The position numbers were made by a program, and so were the translations under genes. 64,000 nt of DNA from Serinus canaria (lineage: Eukaryota; Chordata; Aves; Passeriformes; Fringillidae), in the NCBI RefSeq assembly GCF_022539315.1, contig NC_066313.1, positions 34,385,059 to 34,449,058 of the forward strand, in the 5' to 3' direction. Within the stretch, counting starts at the first letter, position 1. The number at the start of each line of letters is the position of its first letter. This document shows positions 26,491 to 39,800 of this stretch, one piece after another. The notes under the pieces are model-generated. The model did not search any database. It was not told where the DNA came from and saw only the letters and a list, made by a program, of their open reading frames with translations.

Positions 26491-29400
26491 TGATGGAAAA
26501 TGCACTCTTGGATAGGTGGCTCAGTCACAAGCTAAAAAGTTCTGTATTGATTACCTAAAAACATTCTAACTGCATGGAGGAATCTAACGCCAAATAAAAT
26601 TAAGCTTATGCATAAAATTTTTCAAGGTCTGTATTTGAATTTCAGAAAGAAGATGAGTGTCAAAAATTTGTTTGAAATCATGTAAATGTTTAGAAATAAG
26701 TAACTGAATATATTCAAAATATTATATGTAGCTTCCCAAGCCCACACATATACATAAGCTGTAGCAAAAATGAATTGTCACATACATGAAACACTTTCAA
26801 AATATCTTCTCAAACTATGAAGAATAAAAACCCAAAGTAAATGTCATATGCAAACAGCCACATATATTAAAAGGTTTTGGGAAATAAACTCTAGAGTTGG
26901 GCACAGATGATTGCAACTAAAAATAAACAAATATATGTTCATTTTCATTGTTTTTTTCATGGAAAACAAAACTTTTTTGGATTAAAGCTACTGATAAATT
27001 ATGCAACCATAAGAAAATGTATTTATTCAATACATTTTGTTTTTACATGCTTTCCTACTTCTTTCTGAGACAAAGGCAAATTTCTAGGCAAATTAATACA
27101 CACGTTCTTCATACTCACACATATATAATCAAATAACTAGCTGGGATTCTGTCCCAAGACACATGGTAAAAATATCCACCAGGGAAAATTATGGAAATGT
27201 ATCAAAAACCCCATTTTTACTAGGGGGTTATATGAATCTCCTCCTCCTTCCTTTTTCTATTTTAGACTGCGCTTTGAGCATTCCCATGTGCTTGGGTTCA
27301 TGCAGATTTTATTTTTATATACGTTTTACATAACCTTCAGGAGAAAGAAATCTCTAAATTCCTGCTCTTGACCATGATGTTGACATTATGTGTCTATCAA
27401 ATAGTGCTATTCTGAACTAAATTTACTTTGCTGATTATTGTAAATGGACAGGTCTTTGCAGGGAAGAAAAGAGAAAGATTTTCAAGACCATCAAGGGTAA
27501 GATTAAAGTTTAAAATTTAAATAAACTGTAAATTTTTTATCTACCTAAATTTCGTCAACTGGAATTTGATGCAGTTGCATTTATGCAAGTATCTACTTCA
27601 CATAGTAGCAGATGAGACATCTGAAAAAGGATAGTGGATGCAAAACAGGACTTAAGGATACCCACTTTTCTAGTGGCTGCTGGAAATGACAAAGCATTCT
27701 ATTTTAGGGAAGGATAAATTGTCCCCCAGAAATATTTATCTCTTTCTATTTATCATAGAGCAAATCTGGTTTACCTGATTGGGTCATGTATTCAAATTTT
27801 ACAGTCTGAAATTCAGTAAAATGGGTCCTGTCTCAAGCATTCCCAGTGCAACACACTTTTTCTAAGGATCAGAAGTGTTTCCATGTAAGTCAAACAGTTC
27901 TAGTCTACAGGCCATACACATATTATTGAGGCAATATACTGACTAGACCTTTCCTCCTAACCTGTAAGTTTGTTTGTCTTGATTTATCCTACAGATTTAG
28001 TCAAAGAACTGAGCCAGCCAGTGTGTATGGATAAGATTTTGGAAATCCTGTCACAAACCACAGGTTGTCAGTATCTACAAAGAAAAGTTTGGTGATGCTA
28101 GATTTTAAACCTGAGAACATGCTAAGTTACCACAAAACATGTCCATAGGTAATGTGTGGTAACCTCTGAAGCTTTTGAAAAACTTGAAATCATTTGACTT
28201 GAAGGAGATAAGCATGAATATATAGCCCAACTCCTTTCTGTAAAATTTCCACCAAGTCCAGAAAATGATTTTTTGTTTATGTGCCACTAGTTGATAATTA
28301 ATCACTGTGGAAGAGATCTTGGTAAGTCATTTCCAGCTGCCTCTGCTTCCTGTTGAAATGTCATAAAATAACAGAATTAAAAAACCAACTGGTGTTGCAG
28401 CTCTTCTATATTGGTTCTTAAATAATCACAAATTCAGCTGCACAATTCCATTGTCATCAAATGTCACATGATATTGGCTTGCCATGAATACAAATGTTAT
28501 ATCTTAAAAGTAATCACTTTGCCTGGAAAAGTTTCAAGTCCTGAGGATGGTTTTAAACTCACATTTCTACAAAATTCATGTGATGAGATGTCTCTGGGAA
28601 TTGTTGGTTTCAGCAGTACCTAATTCACACCCTTAAGCATACACAAGTGGGAAAGGAATTTCAAGACACAACTCCTTTTCTCTTTGAGTTAAAATGTTTG
28701 TCTTGGTATAGGGCTTACTGCTCACCACTGTTAAGATTTTTGGGAACATTCATAATTATTTATTTTCTAGAAATTACAGAAGAAAAAGGACTCATGAAAA
28801 TTGAAGAGATACCATATGTATTTTTTAGATAGCCTTTGATGGTGTTTTTTAAAATCTGGAAACGTTGAGATGAATCAGCACATATTGAGATTGTAAATGG
28901 AATGAGATCATCTGATTTATTTTTAAGTAGCACAATGCATTTCAAGCCACTAGTTCAATTGAGCTGTTTAGGGTTGACATACAGATAGACAAAAAACCTC
29001 CCTTATTTTTCAATCTTCAGTGTAGTTCTTTGATGGAACTGTGATGGTGGAAATGGCCCAGAAGAACTAAGGAAGATTTTAATCCCTCCTAAGTAAATTT
29101 TTTTCAAAGTATGTAAACAGCTGATGATCTGATTAATTATCACAGCAGTTTTCTTGCTCATCAACATCTCTGCTTCATTTTTCCTTTCCATTCAGTTTAG
29201 GGTTTACATTGCTCTGAGTGTATAAGTTATTTCTTCTGCCTTCCAATATATTATTACAGCAAGTCTTCCTCCATTTTTAGATAATATTTATTCCAGCCCT
29301 TACCAAATAATTTATTTTTTCCTATTATTGGATTTAGCCTTAAAGATCAGGAGCCATTATACTTAAATATTCAGAAAATGAGTATTAACAACCTAATTTT

Positions 29401-31307
29401 TCCTTAATTTTCCTGTATACTGGCATGCAGCATCTCATCTCCTCATTGAATTTCTTTTTTATTTTTCTCTAAGGGCTTTGAGAACAAAAATGAAAATTGA
29501 ACTACTATTTAATGACATTTATACATGTCTTATTAGTGTTATTTGCACTAGCTGAATTCACATTTTAAAGTTTGCAATTCATCTATAAAAGTAATAGAAA
29601 TGCTGTTTTCTTACTAGCTATGGTGGGCAATGGTTTTAAAGCGGTTATAAATCCATTGTCATAATTAATTGTAGAATGAAGGACAAACCCCCGACCTGAC
29701 ATTTCTTTCAAATTAAAGAAGGCCAGACTGGTTTGATTGGACATTTTCAAGGGGGAAGCGAAAGAAAATGCCTTTGGGGTTTTTTTGCAGAAAGAGAAAA
29801 TGTCACCTACATAACCAATCTTAAGTGTTATTTATTATTGATTTAAACATCTCAGAGTCTTCTGAGTAATCTGTAGGCACGAAGAGCAGCTCTTTTACTT
29901 AGAGAATTTGGACACTGAAAAGATATGTAATATGAATTAAAATGGAGAGGTTTCTTTTTTGGTTATGCAAAGTCAAGTCTTGATTTTAAGGGCTCCCACA
30001 GAATTTCTGCATGAGCATGAACAAGTGACTTTGGTAATAGTCTTGTGGATGGATGTGGGTTCCTGTTTCTGCATTTGAAGGTGTTTAAACACACTCCAGG
30101 TTCAGACCATTAGAATGTCAATGAACTTGTGTGAATACACTCTTCCTGAGACACCACCTTCATGCAAATTGAGACTGGAGAATTTACCTATTCTGCACAT
30201 ACAGCCCACAAGTTCATTTCCAAGAGTGCAATTGGTTATTAGGAAATATAATTTTCAGCTATTAAGGAAAGTAAAGTCAAGCAATTCATTTGAGTTAATG
30301 CATGAAATACATTTTTCCTCATTAAAATTATGAGAAACCTTATTATTGGGTTGTTCAAAACATCCAGTCTCAGAGTCTAATATTAGTTGTTTACATTGAT
30401 TGGATTTCCCTCTATACAGAACAGAGGGGATGATTTATAGCAGGAACCACAGATTTCCAACCCAAATGTTAAAGAAACACCATGAATACTATGTACAGTC
30501 TCTTCCAAACTTATTAGCTAATATTGATCTTAAAAAATCTGTTTAGGGCTCACCACTTTTTTTTTTCCCCAGAAGAGTCCTATGAATAGGACTGAACAGA
30601 AATTGCCCATTAATCGTGGGGAGGAGCAAACCCATACAGTTGTAATTTCAGAGTGACTGAACCCATGTGTCCTGCACAGAGGATGAAAGACTCTGCCCCA
30701 CCTGAAACCCAAAACTCCTATCTCCCAGATGTTCCAGGGCCCAAAACATCAGACATGGCCTCCCACATGAAAGGGCAATACTTGGAGCATCTGAAAAATG
30801 CTTGGAGGTTCAAGGACTGAAAGACCATGGCACAAAAAACCCCTCTGGTGTACATAAAATCGAGCAACTTTTCCCTTCCTGTTAACACCCCAATGGCTCT
30901 GCCCAATCACCAGCCAGCCAAGAATTTTGGTTCAGAACAAACACACTTCGTCTCCCTTACAATGATATTTCATGCCTGCATAAAGCCCTTGGGTATTTTT
31001 AAACTAGTGACTTTCCTTTATTGGGCTTTTCAGCCTACTTGAAGCTTCTCTGAGTTGTGAGCTGCCTGGCATGCCAGTAGTTCAGCTGCCATAACAAAAT
31101 GCACAATTTTAAACAGCTTGTTTTTAAATTAGTGTCATCATGATATATTCATTTGTAAAGTGCTTAATAAACATCTCACATAGATTTCCATGATAATTTC
31201 TAATTACTTTGCTTAGTTTTCCTACAGGAGGGTGAAGTAATAAAAGAGATTATGCAGATAAACACAAAATCAAAGGGAAAAACATCAAAAGTGAGGAAAA
31301 GCATAGA
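26491..31307. other. Intronic DNA without firm features
   Basis: AT-rich. A GC-richer patch at about 30560-31075 with a CCAATCACCAGCC motif and a TGCATAAAGCCC stretch could be a decayed LTR, but it was not recognised and no ends were found. No gene is supported. Confidence 0.5.
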
Positions 31308-31330
31308 ATATATATATATATATATATATA
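31308..31330. repeat. (TA)n dinucleotide microsatellite
   Basis: About 11 uninterrupted TA units. Self-complementary and probably length-variable. Confidence 0.95.
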
Positions 31331-31526
31331 TCTACTCTCCAAGAATAGCACTGTTACCAGGATTACAGAATGGAAATAGAAAATCACTTTTATAATAAAA
31401 CAAATAATCTGATTGTTCCAGTAAAACCTGTCTTTTAGGATCTGCAGTCCACAATCCTTTTAAATGTGGAAGTTCTTGTCTCATTAAGAATTGAAAGTGT
31501 CCCTATTTTCCAAGAAGAATCATGGC

Positions 31527-31740
31527 AATATTTGGGTTGGAAAAGAATTCAACCATTCAGCCATTAACACAGCGCTGCCAGCTCCATCACTAAAATGTGT
31601 CCACTCTACCACCACATCTACATATCTTTTAAATCCTTCCAGAACTTCCCAGGGCAGGCTGTTGCAATCCTTGACAACCCTTTCTGTGAAGAAATATTTC
31701 CTAATACCTAATCTAAAACTTCCCTGGTGCAATTTGGTTG
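31527..31740 (-). mobile_element. CR1 LINE 3' fragment
   Basis: The minus-strand frame at 31520-31750 contains FRLGIRKYFFTERVVKDCNSLPWEVLEGF, matching the CR1 ORF2 end (FRLDIRKKFFT..., NRLP.EV). The plus strand shows 'gggttggaaaagaattcaacc', 'cttcccagggcaggctgt' and 'ctgtgaagaaatatttcctaatacctaatc'. It is a decayed copy. Confidence 0.88.
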
Positions 31741-31823
31741 ATAGAAGCATGCATACTAAATGTGAGCTTACTGAATGTAATGATCTTCTTGAAGTAGATC
31801 ATTAACATTATGGTTTATAAAGC

Positions 31824-31957
31824 TGTCCTAATTTTATCTGGGATGGAGTTAATTTCCTTCTCAGTAGCTGGTACAGTGTTGTGGTTCAGATTTTGTTGAA
31901 TGAGAATAATGTTGAAACATTATTCTGATGTTTTGGATTTTGCTGAGTAGCAATATT
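31824..31957 (+). mobile_element. Truncated LTR (5' part) of an avian endogenous retrovirus
   Basis: 'tgtcctaattttatctggga' and 'tggagttaatttccttctcagtagctggtacagtg' match the start of a common avian LTR family. The same GAGTTAATTTTCTTC-type block occurs near the start of the fuller LTR at 49446. The copy fades out after about 130 bp. It is antisense to GRM5. Confidence 0.75.
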
Positions 31958-34900
31958 TTAAAACAATTTTACGGGTTAAATTTTCTCTCTATACAGATAG
32001 GGAATGATTTTTTTTATGCACATCCTTTTACAGTGGATAATTAATAATCTCTGGATTAGGGTTGCTGAACATAAATCTGGATGGAGGAGTAACAGTAAAA
32101 AAACACAGACCAGCTGTTAACAAAAGCCCAGTAATGAACAGTGTCAATTAAATTAGTTTGTTCAAAACAGTCACTTAAGTAATGTTCAGGACTGACAGAG
32201 TTATCTACTCTCAACACATTTTTTTTGAACATTGTATTTGAACAGGGAGTTAATGAATGACAAATTCCTCTTACACACTCAGTATCAATCTGTGTGGGAC
32301 TTTAAAGCACAGTAATTTGTTAGTCTTCCTAACCAAACGCTTCAAGAGAACATCATATAGCAAAGACAAGCTGAAGGGATGGTGCAGAATCTGGGAATAC
32401 CTCATAAACATGAGTTTTTCATTTCTTAAACACATTTTTGGGTAAAGAGCAAGGCAAATACAGCAAAATCAGGTTTATTTGTGTGCAAAGCATTTAGTTC
32501 AAGGTAAAGATAATTCAAGGCTCTGGAGAATTTTCCTTAATCAGAATTAATTCAAGACGAGAACTTGTTTCAAAGGAAGGAAAGGAACTTGCAGAAGGAA
32601 AGCATTTATTAAGATACTTGTTTCCATTCAACTGATTTTTCCAATAACCACATCCACTGGAATACAAATTCAATTTAGAAAACAATTTAATGTATCTTAA
32701 TTAAATATCACAGACCGTTGAAACATTTTTTTCTAAGATCTAATAACAAGATAGCCAATTAAGATGCTAATTCTGAATTAAAAGGCAAATTGTATCCTGT
32801 GATTTACACAATGTTGTTGGGTTTAGGAGTTGTTTATAAAAACAAATGAGAACAATCTCTGATTTAAATGAGTGATTTACCTGTTTTTTCTTGAATGCTC
32901 AAACTCCTGCTGTCTTTTTAAGTAAGTGAGAGAGGATTTAGCTCTCTCACATATTTAAAAGGCTCTGACAGGGAGTAAAAGGGACTAAAAAATTTTAAGG
33001 CCTGAAACCAATAGCTGGAAATCTACCTAACCAGGAGTAGTGAGTACAATCTGTCATTAATATTATTTTAGAATCCAAGATTCATATACATAGTCCAGGA
33101 GTCTGGGGTGTTAAGACCTCTGCAGGACTAAGCTGCATAAAATACTTAGAAATAAAACCAGACAAAAGAGTAAAAACAACACAAAAATACATAAAGATAG
33201 GAGAATAAAAATCAACAGTATCATGAAGTAATATGATATTGACTTTCTGCTCACTATTGACAAGTTTTTAGAAGGAACATAGAGAACAACACCTAAACTG
33301 AGATTTAAAGGAGGATGAGACATTTGTGAATCTTGAGAGGAAGCATGTCCCAGCTATAAAAGGCTGCTAGGGCAAAGAGTGCTTTTCAGAAATCACCACT
33401 TCCTGAAGTACTTATGGTCAGAAACATAGTTCACATAACTTTTTGACTGCTCCTTGTGACTTGATACAGAATAAGGTCGGCATTTCATATGAAAAATAAT
33501 TCTTTTTCTGGGATGAAAAATAACAAAAAAAAAACCTCTCTAAAGTCAAAAAAAAAAAAGTTTTTTAGCATTCCTTACAACTATTGTGATTGATTTGAAA
33601 GTCCTTTAAAATGCCAAAATTGAATTAGTTTTGGTAAAATAGTTGTGAGAACTACATTCCCAGTGTAATACAACTATAATGAATTGAATGACAGTGAGGG
33701 GAATGCCCACCAAAGAAAAAATTTTAAAAATTATTATAACAGAAGAATTTTCTAGTTGCAAAGTTTTGTAATTTGGGATTGAAAACCATGTAATTTATAG
33801 TAGTCTAGAATGATTTTTTTAGTTCTTAAGGTCATTTTTTCAGAATTTTGAAAGAACATGTATTATTATAGCTGAGGATTTTTCAATTTCTCTTCTACTC
33901 AGATAAAAGTTGATTTGTCTAAAGTGAGTATTTTAAAGAAAAATAATTTTTAATAAAGTTTCAATAAAGTTTATGCAGCAATGTTATTAATGAATACTGA
34001 TCAGTAATTTTTTAAAAACTAATAGTTGATTTTTCCTGAATCAGATGACATTTCTGGTTCTTGATCACTGATACAGATTGTAATAACAAAATGAGCATGT
34101 ACAACCTTAGTAATTTTTTAGAAAATCAATTTTCAAAAGACAGCAGCTCAAAAATACCCTTGCAGATGATCTGCAGAAGTATACAATTAATCTTAGAAGT
34201 AATTTACCATCTTCTGATAGTAAATTTTCAGTTGTCACAAGCATATAAAATTTTAGTATCACTGCACAAGGATTTGGATTCTGTCTTAAGAGCCCTGAGG
34301 GAGAAGGCCACCATTAAAGCTGCTACATATTTGGAAGAGAAAGAAATCCTAGAAATTATTTTGTAGTGTATCTGTGCATCTGGATCCACCTTGGTCTGTC
34401 TCTGATAGCTCCCAGACACTAAATCACTAGAAATGTCAGGATGCAACATCCTCAGACAGAATCAGTGGAGCTGAAATCAAGACCAGGAAACAAATTTCTG
34501 CCTTGAAATTTCTCACGAATAACTGTTTTAAGCTTTAGAAGTTTGTAGCCTCCAGGATAGTCCTGGCTGGGAATTCCTAAACCTGGAAGAATTTTCAGGC
34601 ACTTGCTTCCTCAGAGTCAGGGGAAGCACTCAGGCTGTTTGGTAGGCTCAGCTGTTCCTTGGCACATCCAAGTGACAGCTCCTTTTATAGGCAAAAGGCA
34701 GCAGCAGATGTCAGAACCTGCCTCTGAGCACAGAGAGAAGGTGCAAAGGTATGCAGGAATGTGAATTTACTATGGCATTTCCAGGAAAAAAGGATTCAGG
34801 GTGAAGAATTTTCTTTCCTGAACATGTGTAGGTTCATACCCTTGAGTAGATTCTCACCACAGACATACCCTTCTTTTAAAGAACAGATGTCTGTTCCCTG

Positions 34901-37900
34901 ACTCCACATCTGTCCACCCTCAGAAGAAAAGTGACATTTCTGTTTTCCCACAAAGGCAATATTCCCATCTGAGAGAGGGATACATTAGTGAAAATTTTAT
35001 CTTCCCTGTTTCTCAGCACACAATGGATGTTTGGAGGCATTCACCCCAAATCCCCAGCAGAGGACAATTTTCCTTATCCTTGTCTGAATCACTGCGTACA
35101 ATGCCTACACCTTGCTATTGGTTATTGGAGTTAGCTCAGGCCTATTTAACACTGGCCTTAATATGAATCTTGTGCTTCTGTCAGTGCTATATAATGATCA
35201 GATAGAAAATCTGTTTAAAATAGGAATAAAATTATGACATAAAACCACTAGTGCTTATTTTGAAGAGAAATCATCTCCTTTTCTCTAATATGTATGACTT
35301 GAGGTTCAGACAACACTCATGTTAGAGAATCAAAGAGGATATAACCTGAGTTCAGGATTAGCATCACTCTTAGAGAAATTTAGCAGTCACCACCTGCTAC
35401 AAGAAAGCCTCAGATAAAACCCAAAAAAGTGTTTCCCTGCCTGGGATCTATGCTCTAACCCTGAGCACTTCTGAAGGAAGGTATTAATTTTCAGCTGGTC
35501 TGTTGGAAACACCTTGCTGCTTTCCTGTGGTTAGGAATTTCTGCACCAAACCAAAAATATTGCAGCTGAACAAACTACAGGCTCTGTGGTCCCTGCACTA
35601 TTTTTTTGTTGTGGTTCTCAGGGTGCTCCTTTGGCCCTGTTGTTTTCAGCTGGGAGAGAGGAGTTAATGCTTTGTTGGGCTACAAATCACTTACTCTTCT
35701 GGTTACAAGAGCACAGCTAGGATGAAATAACATGTCTTGGAGTTTCTGGCTGACAGCAGGTGAAACTGGCATATTAAGTTCAATGTAGTGGTAAATAAGG
35801 GGGGACATGATTAGAAAAAACTAATTACCTTTACCCAACCCTTGTACTGGGGGGTTCCCCATGACAAGGACTTATGGAGCAGGAAGAAGTAATTAGATTT
35901 CTGACAGAGAAATTGCTGCACAAGTAATTAAGCTGTCTATTTTCTTATTGCTAGACAATATCAGTTATATATCTTATCTTAAAAATAAAAAAAATCCACA
36001 TCAATTTTCTCAAAAATACAGCTAAGAGATGACAACTTCAGAAGCAGTTCTGTCTTTGATTTTGCTTTTTAAAGACCAAAACCAATTGTGCATTCATTAA
36101 TGTCTTTCTCTGAAGGCAATTTCAAGTAATGAGCTATCAACAAAACCAGGCAAACAACCTGCAGTTGTTGTTTCAGTTTCTTGACATTCCCTTCTATTCA
36201 AGAGTTTCTAGCTCTTTGCATAAATATCTGGTGTCAGGTCAAGCAGCTAAATAACACATTTTTGTATATTAATTTTGCTTAAAGCCCCATAAAATCTCTA
36301 TTAAGTGTAAAAGTAACATCAACCCTTTTATTTTGTGATGGCCATCCTCCTCAACATATTGCTGATCTGACCTTATATTACAGTATAATTTTCCTCACAT
36401 CTGAAATGCTCAGATAAAATGAGATCTTGTGTGGCTAACATGATATTTTTTTTACTCAGGTAGCATCCACATGATACACATTTGGTTATGATAAGTAAAC
36501 TGATTTAACTAAGGTTTGAAACCTTTGAACACATGAAGAGTTTCAGAAATATATTTAATTTACTTTGTTTTAACTCCTAGGATGTGAGTAATAATGTTCC
36601 TTTTGGTATGGATTGGTAGAATTATATTAAAAATCATATCAGCCAATCATATTTCAAAATAGTCAGCATGCAAGATTAATACTGATTTGTGCATATCAGC
36701 ACTTCAAGACATGGAATGCTTAAAAACATACCAGTTAAAATGTATTAAGTGACCGTGTTTTATAATTATACAATTTCCCAAAACAGAGATGATTTACTCA
36801 TTAAAATTCAGTCTGTCTTTACCTCCTTCAGTGTCACTAACCAACATGAATAAAGGCTGAACAGTATGACCCCTTAGCAAATACAAGTTTTATTAACTTT
36901 AGCTTCCTAATTAAAATACTATTCATTTAATCAATTCTGTTATTACAGATTTCTAATATGAAAATAACCAACAAAGTTCAGCTTGGGCCTTGTTCCTTGA
37001 AATGGTACATGGCTTTTTTAATCTGGTCTTCTTGAAAGTAGTATATTCTTGCCATAATTTATAATGTCTCTTCAAGGAAGGAGTGGATGTAATTCCACCA
37101 GAATGAGGTTTAGTGAGTTCTGGTACTTCATTCACCTTGTCAGCTGCCTTCAGCCTTAATCTCTGGAGAGACAATGGCTTCACTAAAAACTATCAATTCA
37201 GCCATAGTGAGGGCGAAATGTGCTGCTGTGTGTGCTTTGTCACTTTAATAGAGTGATAGAAAAATGAATTACACCACAAGTTTACGAATCAGAAGTTTGG
37301 ATTACTCCGGGTAAGACTCTTCTGTAATCACAGTGTTAGTGGGGTGGGTTCACCTGTATAAATCTCTGCTGTGCAGGTAATCTTTTTATGTTCAGATCTT
37401 CTAGGTCTTTGAAGTACAACTAAATCAACTCAAATGTGAAGGTGGAGAAAAAATCTGCCTGCCTTTCCCAGTCCCACTATCCTGTTATTGAAAAATGGAA
37501 ACCCATGAACTTAGCTGCAAAGCTGGGACAAGTGAACAATTGCTGTCCAAGTGGCTGAACATTTCTTCCCATTTGTCTGCCACACAATTTTCTGCGTCTC
37601 ACCTACACAGAGGATCTCTGTAGCTAAGAAACTAAGACATGAACAGAATTGATGGCAGACTTGCCAAGAGAAGCGACAGTTCCTGGACTCCATGGTTTGG
37701 AACAGATTCTCTTTATCAGGACACAGTAACATGGAGCTACAAACCCTTGGGTCTTCCCCTTTCACAAATACCTTCTCTGCATGCAGCCATGTGTGTGTGG
37801 TTTGTGTGTGTGCAGTGACTCACTAGTCCTGGGTGTAGACTCTGGGTGATGCAGATAAGTCAGCAAAAGAAAGAGTTAAAAAGAAGTAATGGAAAATATC

Positions 37901-38964
37901 ATACCCTCTTGCTGCAGAGAAGGACAACAAAAATGAAACAGGTCTAAGTGCTAATCAGTACCTTACTGCAAAATTCTATTTGTCAAAGTGTTAATTTTAG
38001 AGGAAAAGAAACAATTTTTTTTTAATAAAGACAATCTTAGGCTCTCTTAACTTCATCAATCAAAATTCTGTAGCTTTTCTGAAGATCAGAAAATCTCAAG
38101 CATAATGCTAATTTTCATTCTGTTCCAAGTGCCTTTAAATTTTTCTAGGAATATGTACTGGAGCACATTTTTCATTTTAGCTTTAATGTTTTTAAAAGTT
38201 ATATTTTAGCATGTAGCCTGCAGCAAATTGTGGAATAAAAATGCTGGGGTTTTAGATCCTAATATACTTTTACCACTTGAATTTATGTTTTTGAGAAGAA
38301 AGCATCCAATCTTTTCTCAAGCTTGAATAAAAAGTGTTTTTATTGTTCCAAGGGTATTTTTGATTCCTTTTCTTAGAATTGGAAGAGTCTCTCATTCTCA
38401 AAATAGGCTTAAATCAGAAAATTCTCTGATTGCTGCCTATCACTCTCAGAAGACATATTTGAAGAGAACAGTCTTAAGTCAGCCACCCATAGATGTCTTC
38501 CATTCTGAATTTTAATAAGCTGTGGGATAAAGTAGAGCTTCTAAGTCAAATATAAAATCAGAAGCACACATCTCTTGACTGAGAAGAGAGAGGCACCCAC
38601 AGACACACACAATTTCCCAGCAATGCCTCTGACTTGCTTTCACACAGAGCTGCAAGCACAGGTCTGCTGGCAATATGGAGTTATTTTTGAGATCGCCGCT
38701 CTGTCTATTTTTCAACCGCGTAGGTCATCTCATGAATTTGTCATTTTGCAATGAAAATAAACCTTACATAATTCTTCAGGATTCTTTGACATCTCTTTTT
38801 CTGTACTTTGCCTCGTGTCTCATTTCCGCTGGGATAACAGAGATCTCGTGCTGTTCCAAAGTGTAAAACCTGTTTTCTGTTCATACTGAAAGTTGTCAAA
38901 GCAGAACAAGGGTAAGCATAAATCTTTAAATATAGAATTTGCAGTTTTAGAAACTGCTTCCTTT
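31958..38964. other. Intronic DNA without recognised repeats or genes
   Basis: AT-rich, with poly-A runs at about 33522-33533 and 33549-33560 and a perfect 9-bp inverted repeat at 32926-32950. A GC-richer section at about 34550-35700 was read on both strands without finding a family. A short TG-rich stretch lies at about 37789-37812. Confidence 0.5.
32926..32950. other. Perfect 9-bp inverted repeat (hairpin)
   Basis: GTGAGAGAG and CTCTCTCAC flank a 7-nt GATTTAG loop. Short enough to arise by chance in 64 kb. Confidence 0.85.
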
Positions 38965-39110
38965 GTTCCCCTGGGTAGGACAAGGAGTAATGGGCTTAAA
39001 AGAATTGTAGGTTTGACATTAGGAAGAGTATAAGGAGTAGTTAAGCTTGGGAAGTAGCAGACTGAGAGGGCTGTGTAATTTTTGTCTTTGAAATACTTTA
39101 AGCAGATCTA
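38965..39110 (+). mobile_element. Old CR1 LINE 3' fragment
   Basis: 'gtaggacaaggagtaatggg' followed by 'gtaggtttgacattaggaagag' matches the CR1 3' coding region (aggacaagg.gtaatgg.tt, ttagattagatattaggaag). It is decayed and short. It precedes another CR1 piece but represents a more 3' part of the element, so it is a separate insertion. Confidence 0.65.
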
Positions 39111-39369
39111 CCCAAAGATGGATCTAGCATAAATTGGTAGAGGTGAATCTGTGCAGAAGCAAAAGTCTTGAAGGAGCCACCGTCTTTTTCTACAGTTCTG
39201 AGGCACAACTCTATTCAAACATATTGACTAAGAAAGCTACCTTCCTTTGGCTGTAATGCTAGTTGTAGGTGAGACAGAGTAGACCTTTACTTATATTATT
39301 ACTTCAATAATATAATTGAATTATATACAAGTGAATAATTCAGTTGGACACACATGATTTGTCATGACA

Positions 39370-39800
39370 AGGTTAGAGGGATGGGATGCCATCCAGAAGG
39401 AATCTCACAGCCCCATGTGGACCTCATGAAGGCAAACAAGGCTGAGTGCAAGGGGCAATCCCAAACACAAGTACAGGCTCTGCAAAGGATGGATTGACAG
39501 CAGCCCTGAGGAGAAGGACATGGGATTGCTGCTGGATGAAAAGCTCAGCATGATACAGCAGTGTGAGCTTCCAGCCCAGAAATTCAAACTCATCATGGGC
39601 TGCATCAAAAGAAGTATGCATGAAGACATTTGGGGGGAAGTGATTCTCCCCCTCTACTCTGCTCTCATGAGACCCTGGACTGCTGCTTCCAGCTCTGGGG
39701 TACTAACATAGGAAGGCTGTGGACCTGTTGGAGGGAGTCCCAAGGAGGGCCAGGAAGATAACCACAAGGGCTTCCCTCACAAAGGTGCCAAGAATTCTCC
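39370..39800 (+). mobile_element. CR1 LINE fragment (ORF2 C-terminal part)
   Basis: The DNA reads through the CR1 ORF2 end: 'gggatgccatccagaaggaa', then frames giving GLLLDEKLSMIQQCELPAQKF and MGCIKRSMHEDIWGEVILPLYSALMRP, followed by 'gacctgttggagggagtccc'. It is disabled by frameshifts after the MRP segment. The open frames at 39405-39711 and 39719-40000 overlap it and are not genes. Confidence 0.93.
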
